64,000 nucleotides of DNA from the NCBI RefSeq assembly GCF_023856365.1, contig NC_064548.1, forward strand, positions 6,043,142 to 6,107,141, read 5' to 3'. Under the pieces are notes generated by a model that ran no database searches, was not told where the DNA came from, and saw only the letters and a list, made by a program, of their open reading frames with translations. The stretch is from Brienomyrus brachyistius (lineage: Eukaryota > Chordata > Actinopteri > Osteoglossiformes > Mormyridae). Each line of letters opens with the position of its first letter. Position 1 is the first letter of the stretch. Shown here in pieces: positions 25,501-37,500 of this stretch. Position numbers and translations under genes: made by a program.

Positions 25501-28500
25501 TTTCGCTGTTTCTGGGGTTGGGTCCAGGCTCACCAGGCTCAGAACTAATTTACCCCCTGATTAACATTTTCTTGAAACAGAAAATCCAAAATCGCTGCAA
25601 TAAACATCATGTGTTAGTTGCTCAGACATGTCTGAGTTGGTGCTCTTGTTATGCAGAGCAGCCTTTCTGGGTCCACAGCTCTGTGCTCTTGCTTCTCACA
25701 CTCTGGCTTTGATGTTTTTTTGACTCGGTAACTCGTGAGGCAGCCTCCAGAGGACTTGCTGAAATGTGGCGTGGAATAATAAACGATGACCGGTTCCCTT
25801 GACGTGACGTGCTTTTCCGAAAGAGGGTGGCAGCTCGCGGGTGACACTATGCGCCGCCGCATGCCGTAATGCATTCAGAATGAGCGCAATCTTCATTAAT
25901 CACCACGAGGATACCTGAAGGGAAAGAGACCCTTCTTCCATCATGGAATCGAGCGCCCTCTCCTCTCTCAATTTCACTCCCTCACAGCATTTGCCTTCCA
26001 TTAATTGTTCACAAGGAATAATCTGACCTTAATTAATGACGATCTGCTGTTTCATTCCTTCATTATACCCTGTAAGAATTATTGGGGCTGCCTCTAAAAA
26101 AAACTGGTGAAAATGATATATGAAAATGTTGTGTTGTCGTGTTATTGAAGTGATATGATTTTTTTTTGGGTGTGATTGGTACTATTGATCGTATTGATAC
26201 TGGACAGTGACGTTTGAGTCCTAACGTGTGGAAGGACCTCCGTCCATTCGCCAAAGCAGATGATGGCTTTTTTCAAACTTTGCTCTTGCCTACTTGTGCT
26301 TTTCACTGTTGTTGCTTATATTTATATAGGTAAGTTAATTGTTTATACGTGTAATTGTTTTTATAGTCTATTTGTCCATCCATTATCCAATCGCTTATTG
26401 TGTTCAGAATCACCAGGAGCCTGTCCCAGACAGCATAGGATGGGATACACATGTACACACAATCAAAAACTATGGGCAGCTTGGAGATTTCAGTCAGACT
26501 AACTGCATGTCTTGAGCAATTGTACTGCTGTGTTTCATGTTTTTACATAAAGCCAGGCTGCAGAGTTTTGTGGTTACATGAGGTATAATTTTAACACACT
26601 GTGACTTCCCCGAATGGAGTAGATATCAGGAGACATCTTAACTGTGATTGGAGCGATCAGCTAGAACTCGAATCTTATCATTGCCATTCATTTTACCCAG
26701 CTTTATGGAGGGCTCTGTCATACGTTTTAAAAGTGAAGTTGCTAGTTTTCAAGAAAGACATGATTCATGAAATCCCTAGTACACATTTGCAGATTTGTTA
26801 GCAGAATATGTGAGTTGTGTGGAGTACTGCCTCCTTAAAATGTATTACTTGCATCCAGAACTGACCTGTGTTAATTTGAAAAATCCCCCTCTCAGTGTGT
26901 TTTCTACCTTGTATTGACTAGAATTTGCTAGAATATCCATCCATTTTCCAAACCGCTTATCCTACTGGGTCGCGGGGGGTCCGGAGCCTATTCCGGAAGC
27001 AATGGGCACAAGGCAGGGAACAACCCAGGATGGGGGGCCAGGATGGGGGGGAATTTGCTAGAATATTCACCCTATGAATCATCAACATTTGTTTAATTTT
27101 TAATATCATTACTTACCATGTCTGTTCCTGGCTGTCTTTTGCATAACTGTATGTTTAGCTTCTTTAATCTTTATGCCATTAGATCTCCTGCATGAACAGA
27201 GAAAGCACCCCCGCCCCCCACCACCACGTCCTTTTCAAGTTTTATATTTCTCGGTCTCTGTTGAAGGCTTACTGAATGCGTAGTACTATGAAAATGTACA
27301 GCAAAATTTCAAGCAATTAAATTGGGGGTATCTTCCTGGTCCTGTGAATTGTTGAGGTATGATGGTATTACGATATAGCCCAGCATTTATAAATCCCAAA
27401 GGTGTTGTTTTTAAGACCATCGAAAATACAGATGTTCTGACTCTTTCTATTAACCTGATGTGGAAATGCCATATTGAGGGGACGTACTGTCTTGTAGTGC
27501 ACAGCATTAGTGGTGACTGGAGCCTCACTTTAAAAAAAAAAAAAAGGTCAAATATTAATGCATGTGCGTAAATTAATGCCACAAAATCAAGATACGCTGT
27601 GAACACACAGAAAACTGTTGGAGCGCGTGCAGGATATGTGGAACCCAGTTCGCCTGCAGTCACAGATCAGCCAGTGACAGTGGTGTCAGTAGACGAAGGG
27701 AGATCTTTTTAACTCCCCAGCAAGGAGGTGTCTCCTCCTTTTCCTCTACACCGATGAGCCCGTTTAGGCTGTGGCTGATTCTGGAATTTATAGTAGGCTA
27801 TCATTTATTTTTTTATTTAAAATATATACCATATACCGGGGTGAAATGTCTGGAAGGTACGATGGTATGAAAACACAGATATCACCCAAGCCTTGTTTAT
27901 ACTTAGACATAATGGTATGTGATTGTTGGTGGTGTTGGGGTGGGGGCTGAGTTGTTTTGTATAAAAAATAACATTTTTTTATAGAGTTAATAAACGTAAA
28001 CTTGGAGGAACATGGAGTCAGCAGTGAACTACATCTATTTAGCCAACGTTTTATAAAATACATACTGTGTTTAAAAACATTTAAGTTTCAGAACTTCAGG
28101 ACAGAGAAGCCACTCTCTTTAGATTACGGCTTTTTGGTCGGGGGTGCTATGCTGCCTGCAAGTCCTACTTGGAAGATCCCCCTAGGGAGTTTGGGAAATC
28201 GTAATTACAACATGAGGCATGTTCAAGCGATCAAGATGGAGCAAAATGGAGGTGATAAGAAAGCTACTTTTTATTTTGCTTTCATTCCTTCAATGCTAAA
28301 TGGCATTTATAGCTTCAAACTTTTCGTAATCCCTTGCTCAAACAGCAAGTAGCTTCATGTCAAATATTGAGACAAAAATTGTATTTTCATGCTACACAAT
28401 TTAAGAATAATCTCCTCAAAATTTAAAACAATTCGGAGTTTCGGAATGATATGCTACTATCAAAATAATTTGCCTTACATAGTGGAGCTATCCATCGCCT

Positions 28501-31500
28501 CCACTATGATTGTTGTAATGACTCGCCCCCAACTCAGGAATTTGGGGCTTAAATAAAATCCTGAGTTTCACGCTGATAAATATGACCTTATAGAGGCTTA
28601 CATGTGCTCTCATCTTGTATTTACGATTTTTCTGACATGACTTGAAGGCAGGGTTAGATTGGCTGCTGTTATTCACACTAACGGCACATTAGCGCAAACA
28701 GAAAGGGCTTGCATGAAGGCACCTTGCATGAAGGCACCTTGCATGAAGGCACCTTGCATGAAGGCACCATGCATGAAGGCACCATGCATGAAGGCACCAT
28801 GCATGAAGGCAGCGGCACATGAAGGCACCTTGCATGAAGGCAGCGGCACATGTATTTACTGATGTAGTGAATATGTTTTACTTTTTAATTTGCTACTATA
28901 CAAATTATTACACAAAATATGTTTGTTTTGAATTTGTTGTTAACTTTTTATTTCTCAATACAATAAGAAAAAACTTACAGAATAGATAAACAAAATATTT
29001 ATACTCACCCCTCCCACCAGAAAACAAACCCTCTGGTGAACGTCTGCTCAGCATACGAAAATATGTAACACGTACAAACATAGAGTAAACTCAAAAGAAA
29101 AAAATAACGTCAAGTAGAAAAAATAAATGCATTCATACAGCAAGAATCAGTGGAGGTCAATTAGTTCCGTAACTTTGGCATAAGCAAGTGTCCACCTAGC
29201 AATGGTTCTCAGGGTATCTCCATGCATGCAAGCTGTTAAAAGCTCCATGGAAATAATGTCCATCAAACTAAGAGCCCATAAGCGTCTGCACATTGAGTGA
29301 GGAGGGTACCGACGACAAATCATTTCTTAGCTGCTGTAAAAGCATCAAGGAGAAGGTTCTTTTGAAAAGGAATAAATGTCAAGTTCGAAAAATCATGAAA
29401 AGAAAACATTGGGAGTTAATAGTACATCCCTCCCTATTAGAAAAGACATATCAGTAGCTGGCTGGTGCCAGAAAGAAAGGAGGGTGGGCAATCCGAAAAA
29501 ATGCAAAAAAGATCCTAATATCCCATGAGAACAGAAATTACAATTTGGAGATGAGGAAATATTCATGTAAAATCGTTTCAGTGGAGTCAAATGAATTCCA
29601 TGAACAAGCTTCAAATGTATCATTTGGTGGTTAGGATTCCTAGAAAACATGGAAACTGTCTCCCAAGTGCGGTGAGACAGAGTGCCCACTGCCTCGTATG
29701 CCAGGTCTTTTGTCCACACCGCTACGACACAATTTGTTAATTTGCTTTCAGGACATGGCATCACCTGTTATATAGTATATGTAAGGACAGATATTCAGAT
29801 TATAACTGAAGCTTTCAGGAAAATAACATGCTTTATTTTTTATAAATAGGCTGTTGTATAATTAGGCTGTTGACTTCTGTGTTGCTGATATAGTGCAAAT
29901 CCATATCACAGCACACAATCACACCGGTAATGACTATGACACCGGTGTACTGCCTACCTTTATCCTCAACCCTGAAAGAGTGAGGCAGTACCACCCACCA
30001 CCTTACTATAAAACTAAATTACAAAACAAAGGCAGGCAAAATTATGTATATGTTTTACACATAGAGTTCCAGACCTTTTCAAACCACCCACGAGCTTAAG
30101 TAAAAGCTATGTGCTTCTATACATTGTGTTATATATCAAGTAATATTAATATTTATAGTGATGAAGCTGTGATGATTTGCTATTCAAGTTACTTTGTTGT
30201 CCTCTTTCATAAAACCATGATACAAAATAAACTAGTTGTGATGTAACTCATAAAGCAATGTGTTTTAAATATGTGTATGATGTCTTACTATTATGCTCCA
30301 AATGAAAACAATGCTAAATTCTATGCATTATTGTAATAAAAATGCATGGAACAAAATAGAGTTGAGCTATTACCACAGGCTGAAAGCATCAGGTGTCTCT
30401 CAACACAGAACCGAGGCCTGTCCCCAAAGTGTCTCTCTACGCGGAGCAGAGGCCTGTCCCCAAAGTGTCTCTCTACGCGGAGCAGAGACCTGTCCCCAAA
30501 GTGTCTCTCTACGCAGAGCCGAGGCCTGTCCCCAAAGTGTCTCTCTACGCGGAGCAGAGGCCTGTCCCCAAAGTGTCTCTCTACACGGAGCAGAGGCCTG
30601 TCCCCAAAGTGTCTCTCTACGCGGAGCAGAGGCCTGTCCCCAAAGTGTCTCTCTACGCAGAGCCGAGGCCTGTCCCCAAAGTGTCTCTCAACGCGGAGCC
30701 GAGGCCTGTCCCCAAAGTGTCTCTCTACGCGGAGCCGAGGCCTGTCCCCAAAGTGTCTCTCTACGCGGAGCCGAGGCCTGTCCCCAAAGTGTCTCTCTAC
30801 GCGGAGCCGAGGCCTGTCCCCAAAGTGTCTCTCTAAGCGGAGCAGAGGCCTGTCCCCAAAGTGTCTCTCTACGCAGAGCCGAGGCCTGTCCCCAAAGTGT
30901 CTCTCTATGCGGAGCCGAGGCCTGTCCCCAAAGTGTCTCTCTACGCGGAGCAGAAACCTGTCCCCAAAGTGTCTCTCTACGCAGAGCCGAGGCCTGTCCC
31001 CAAAGTGTCTCCCTACGCAGAGCCGAGGCCTGTCCCCAAAGTGTCTCCCTACGCGGAGCAGAGGCCTGTCCCCAAAGTGTCTCTCTACGCGGAGCAGAGG
31101 CCTGTCCCCAAAGTGTCTCTCTACGCGGAGCAGAGACCTGTCCCCAAAGTGTCTCTCTACGCAGAGCCGAGGCCTGTCCCCAAAGTGTCTCTCTACGCGG
31201 AGCAGAGGCCTGTCCCCAAAGTGTCTCTCTACACGGAGCAGAGGCCTGTCCCCAAAGTGTCTCTCTACGCGGAGCAGAGGCCTGTCCCCAAAGTGTCTCT
31301 CTACGCAGGGCCGAGGCCTGTCCCCAAAGTGTCTCAACGCAGAGCCGAGGCCTGTCCCCAAAGTGTCTCTCTACGCGGAGTCGAGGCCTGTCCCCAAAGT
31401 GTCTCTCTACGCAGAGTCGAGGCCTGTCCCCAAAGTGTCTCTCTACGCGGAGTCGAGGCCTGTCCCCAAAGTGTCTCTCAGTCTTTCACCAGAACTTAAT

Positions 31501-34500
31501 TGGCATTAAGTAAGATTTCCCCTTTTACAGGAGAGGCTTTTAAACATTTCCGGGGGTGTAATAATCTGTAACATATGTGAATGTCGAATGCATACGTGTG
31601 GGTGATAGAGTGCTCTGCACATGCCCGCAAAGGTACTTGGTGTTGTCAGTCCTGAGCATCAATACATACAGACCCCAGCTTTCCATATGATTAACTGAAC
31701 CAAGCTTAACTGCTCTATCACCAGCCCCAGACTCTTACAGCAGTCGGAGGTGACTCAATATACTGCACCCTCCACAATTACTTCGCAGTAATTGTCCTTT
31801 GCAATGAATGACTGAACAATGCATGTAATTATACAACAAAAACAAGCAGTCAGTAGGTATTTGATGATATATGGACAGTAAATACACATGCTACAGGCCA
31901 GAAGTTGGGTCCACCCTCTGATTAAAAAAAATAAACAACACACTGCTTTTTCAAACTCTTATTACAAGAAAATATTAGAAATACTTAAAACAAATGTAAC
32001 TGACTGGTTTTGACGTGTAATGTAACAATTTATAATTTACATTGTAATGGAAATTTAATGAATGTACCTAAGTACGAGTTTCATCAAAATTGCCTTTATC
32101 ACAGCAGCACAGATTCACAGCATCCTTTACAGTAATTTCAGAGGATGGGCCCAACTTCTGGCCTGTAGCATGCGTATACATATGTATTTACTGTCCATAT
32201 ATATTCCAAAATTTTTATTTGAGTCCTCTATTCAATTCTGAACTGTATCTTTCTAGCCATTAAAGCAAAAAATAACAAATAAGACATTGCATTAAGTCTC
32301 TCACAAACTAATCTGGGACAAGGCAGACAAGTGGTTGTCATTTAGTTTATTAAAACACAATTAAACAGAGGCCAAGAGCAAATCAAATTATGACAAAAGA
32401 ATTCCGTGTGTTGGGGCTCAGCCATTTCCTCTGAAGACTCACATTTCCATAGATCCCTGGTTCTTGGCCCTGGCTCAGTTTAAGTTTGTAGATTTTCCCT
32501 GTGTTTGCATGGGTTCCTTCCTACAGCATGAAGACCTGCATTGGTCAAATGTGTCTCCAAATTGCCAGTGTTGTGTGTGAGTGAGTCCATGTGTTGTGAC
32601 AGGCCTGCATCTCTTCTAGCGTGTCTCCCTCCTCATGCCCTGTATGAATATACAGAAAGGAAGAAAGTTTCAGCTTTTAAAATTGGTATACTGTATGCAG
32701 TACTGCACAAAAGTCTTAAGCAAAGGGTATCATGTTTAAATGATCTCCATGGTGCTGTAAAACTGTTGTATTATTTTGGTTGAACTGTATTTTCTATTTC
32801 AAAACCTCTCCTAAATTCACCCCAGTAATTGCTGCTACCATCTGATACACTAATGTATTTTTTGACCCGATTAGCCAAACGTGGTGTTCTACTAATCAAT
32901 ACCTCATCGAGTGTTTAACTAATAAAATAAATGAGCTTGTGGTGACATTTAACAAATCCATGTAATGGCTGGGGTGCCCCTGAACTGAAGCGGTGTACTT
33001 CGTCCGCAAGACAACTGTAACTTTTTGGAGAAAAGAAAAAAAATGTCCTTGTGTTATTTTGATATGTTCTAATGTTGAGTTTTTTCAGAGCAAAGACACA
33101 CTTACTACCCAGATAAATAGCTTTAAACATTTTCTTTTACTGCCTGAAACTTTTGCAAAGTTCTGTACATCTGGATCAAAATAATATTGGTGTGAAAACA
33201 AACACCTACCAGAGGAAAATAATCAGCAGTTCAGTATAAAGCCAGAACAGGTAATTTTTTTTTTTTTTTAGTTATATGTGAGATGTAACACATCCCATTA
33301 CACTTGTATCTTTTTTCATCCAGACTTCCAGTTGGTTCTTTAAGCCATTTTTAGGTCTTGTAAGGGGGTGATGAAGACAGATCTCAGCATACTTGAACTA
33401 AACTATCAAGAGCAAACCACACCGTCAAGAACACCAAAAACCAGTACATGTGTGTTGGCAGCTGGGAGAGAGCAAAAATTTGGGTCTTTGAGGAATCGGT
33501 TGAGAAACACTGGTAAGCCTTGCAGATCGTTATCAGACCGAGAGCTCTGCCCCTGAGCAGTTTCAGTCAAAGCCCTGACATGAAGCATGTGGCATCACTC
33601 CTCACCACATGAGCCTGGTAGCCTGTAGAAGTACATTGTCAGACAGTGGTTTCTGACTGACAATACAGGAGAAACCTTAACGTTACAGATGATAAATGTT
33701 TTTTGTGCAAATGATTTTTTGCTCAGAGTTCTTTGCTTAAAATTGCAGATAAAGGGTATGTTTCTCTTTCAGCCAGTTTAGGCTTCAGTGCACATAAAAA
33801 AAAAATTACAGGTGTATATTCAGCATATACTGTAATCTATCACTGTCATTGGCCTGGACGGATCTCTCCTTTGCATCTTACTCTTAAACCCTGTGTTCCA
33901 TTGCAGCGTCAATGCTTACGCTCCCTTTGTCTAGTCTGCTCTGTTGATATGGGGCTGTGAAATCAGTTCGCTGTCTACGCGGTGTTGAAATTCCTTAATT
34001 GATCTGTCAGGAGTAGTGTGTGCAGTTGTGCGTGTGTGGGTAACAACGGCCATCTTAGGAAGGTCTAATGAATGAACAGTGTCACAGTGTTTCCAGTGTT
34101 CATCTAGATAGATGTCCTCTGTGCAGGAATTAGCGTGTATGTTTGGGCCTGGTGTGGGAGTGACGTGCACAGCCCTTAGACACTGCCCCGACAGCATCCT
34201 GGAGTGATGAGCATCCCCAAGACCTCCCCATTGGGGGCAGTACTAGTGCTGGCAATCAAATATTGGTCTGGATGTCACTGAGCTGCTCGTTAGACTGCAT
34301 TTCAAAAAGCCTCCCTCAATAACGAGCTGGGGATCGAGGTGTGCGCCTTCGTTCAACCTTTACTAAGGTAAACAGTTTTTGTTTAAATTAAAGTGAAATA
34401 GAATCAGGCATTTCTAAGATCTGCTTTGTCACATGGCTGTTGAATGCCATAAATTGTTAACTCGACTGTTTTTATTTAAATTTCTTTTGTCACCCAAAAA

Positions 34501-37500
34501 GTGTGGTGTTGAAAACCTGATCTCTTTCATCAACAGTTGCATTTGTGTGCGTTTTTGACTCGTGGGGGTGGGGGTGTTATGTGCTTCTCCCTGAAGAATG
34601 TGTCAGGTGACCAAATTTAGTTTTCTGTGCGTTTTTCTTTTCCTTTATGCACTGATATTTGTGGCCCCGAACCAGAAGTGCATCTACACACACATTTCCA
34701 TGCCTTTTTTCTCCTCCCTCAAAAGCTCCCAGACCCTGATGCCACACTCATCCCAGACCTTTAGCCCTGCTCATAACTCCCCATCCTACATGTCATATAC
34801 CTGTTCTGCTATGGTTAACAGGCTTTCCCGTTCACATTTTGTGGATAACAATTTAAACTAGGGGTATCAAACTCAATCAGTAGAAGGGTCATGTTAACCA
34901 CCACCAATGAATTTCCAGGCCAGCCAATGGCTGGTTATTTAGTCTATAATACTATGACCCAAATGTTACAGTTATTTTGTTTGATTTCTTTACTATATGT
35001 AAATAACATATACAAATGTGAATTCTGCAGTAAACATTGTTCCTGAAAATTTTCTTTTCAAATAAAACTAACCAACGATATATAAAAGCCTTTCTGAAGA
35101 TACAGAATTATAACAAATGTGACCACGGGGCTGATGAATTATTATTCATTGGGGGAGGGGGGTATTGGGGGCGGACAGAAGAGGAAAGGTGTAGTGTGGG
35201 TTCGCATGGGATGATCGCCATGTCCCAGGCAGGGCTGTAGCAGGACACATTTTTGTCATGTGCCATTCAGTTTCATCATTTTTGTTACAGAATGCACAGT
35301 GAAACGAATAAATACATTTCTTAACACAAGCAGAAGCTAAATTTGCATATAGTTGTTCAACATGGAAAGCATTGTACTAATTATGGCTATGAGTTACAGT
35401 CATTCAGTCATGGGCAGTTTGGGAACATTTTGATTTCCTGAAAAATCAGACCAGCACTAGAGAAAAAGTAGATACCTGTAAGACCAAGACAGCTGTGTTT
35501 GTCAGCTGTGTTACTGTATATATACTTGCTGGTAAAGAACATGTTTACTTCATGCTATTATGCAGTGTTATTTTGCAATTTATGTTTATTTTACATTATT
35601 TCTACAGTTTATTTTATGTTGAAATAAGCATCCCTTAGGTTTCGTTATTCAGACACGTTAACATCAGACACATTGCATCTGGTTTACAGTTGTTCCTAAT
35701 TGTATTTGTGTTTGCATTTTTAGTAATAGGCCTACATAATTTCAGAGTTATTTCTGCTAAACCAAAATTGCACCAAACCGTGAACCCAAAACCGAGGTTT
35801 GTATTGTGGGCAGTAGGTGGTCCGCGAGCCTTGAGGTTCACGTGATTTAAAAGTAACTACATTTATTATGTGGTTTTTAGGTAGTTAACCATTACATAAC
35901 CACAGAGAGGTGAAATTTAAGATTGGAGGGAACATGTATGTGTAGTATGCGTGCAATTTGCAGTTATTTAGGGAACAATTCAATTCATCAGAAATTTTTA
36001 ATTGCAACCATGATTCAATTGTTTTCACAACCTAAGTTCATTTTAACTTAACTGGAAAAAAATATCGCAAATATGACCGTGGGAACTTAATTACACAGTA
36101 TTAATGGAATATAAAAGGAGTAGAATCTCAGAACATTATTTTTTATTTTTATTTAACAAGGAGAACAAGCCTGTGTAATTACTGCCAACTACTGAACTGT
36201 ATAGGGAGAAATTAAATAAAATTAAGGGAGTATTATGTGATTGGCTGCTTTCGTCTAGACTAACTGGGTGGGGTGGGGGGTTGCTCATGCAGATTGATGT
36301 TACATCATTTTTTATTCTGTGGAAAACCGATCTGCAGGCCAGATTTAATAATGAATAACAGTCATGTCACTGGCCAGTAGTGGGACCTCTTATGAACGGT
36401 GAACGAGCTGACGGATTCCCTTGTCCTTCACTATGGAATTTAGCTGATCAAAGCAATCCGTACTTGTATTTTAACTGACTCTGCTAACTTTCAATATCCG
36501 TAAATATTGGTTGTAAATATAGACCAAGATTGACACATCGTACCAGTGCAGATATCTTCATTTTTAACAAATATCTTAACCAGACAGAGTGTTCTGTGCT
36601 ACAAATCGGGCGTAGTGCGAAGATCATAATCACTGATTTGTAGCTCAGACATCATCAGGCAGTATTTCCTTTAGGAACATTAATGAACCTTCCCCTGGAG
36701 TTTTACATTTCGCAAAAGTTTGTGCCACCTAACATTTTTGCACTGTGAGCGCTTGAGTGTTCACCTCAGAAGCTGGCCACCACAAATGGATATATATTTT
36801 TAATTCATAATACTGTGAGGCTGAGGGGCCGGTAGATAAAGGCTAATTATACGGCTATTAGCGTGCTGCCATGCCAATAGCAATTTTTAGCTGAGTAAAT
36901 TAAAGTGTGTATTCCTGCATTTACTTTGTAAATGTGTGTGTTTCCATTACCATTTAACCCCGAGAGTATCATGTGAATTGTTGGCCGTTTTTATTAGTTA
37001 TCTCTCAGCCCTCATGTATAAAAGTTGATTTCTTCTGAAGACATTTCATCCTACTGTATGTGTTTTTTGAAAAGGACCCTAAAAAGTAAATTATTGTGTC
37101 TTTAATTATAGCAAATTTCACGTTCTTTTGCTTATGGGGAATGGGGTGCCTGCTATGGAATGCAGATACTAGTCGACATGTTCACTTTGCTGCTTTGCGA
37201 TAATGCTTTAAGCTTGATGGTGAAACCTGCCACCACTTATTAACGAAATAACATTACATTGTGTTTTATTCTTTGGAAAAACCATCTACAGTCATGAACA
37301 TGTTTCTCCACCTGGCACTGGCCTTTGAATGATGCCAGTAAATCGTGTGTTTGAACACAAAGTTTGTGTGGTTTCTCTGGCAAGCTCTGCACAGTGGCTG
37401 GTGCACTGCAGTTTCCCACTGTGCCTCTCCCGCCTCTCCTGTGATATCTACCTTCAAGTGATGTTGAGGCATCAGTCACATTCTTTTTGGACAAATATTG

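Noticed and set aside
26920..27070. Possible tandem duplication of a SINE end
   Set aside because: Only one copy is present; the repeated GGATGGGGGG is a short slip at the fragment edge.
28659..28862. MKAPC repeat open frame
   Set aside because: It is the translation of a 15-bp minisatellite with no other coding features.
30396..31480. CRISPR-like array (36-bp repeats)
   Set aside because: There are no unique spacers between repeats; units are contiguous, and the host is a vertebrate.
30293..31513. 406-codon and overlapping open frames with a 12-residue repeat
   Set aside because: They are produced by a 36-bp minisatellite within a pudp intron; open in several frames and on both strands, with no splice or homology support.
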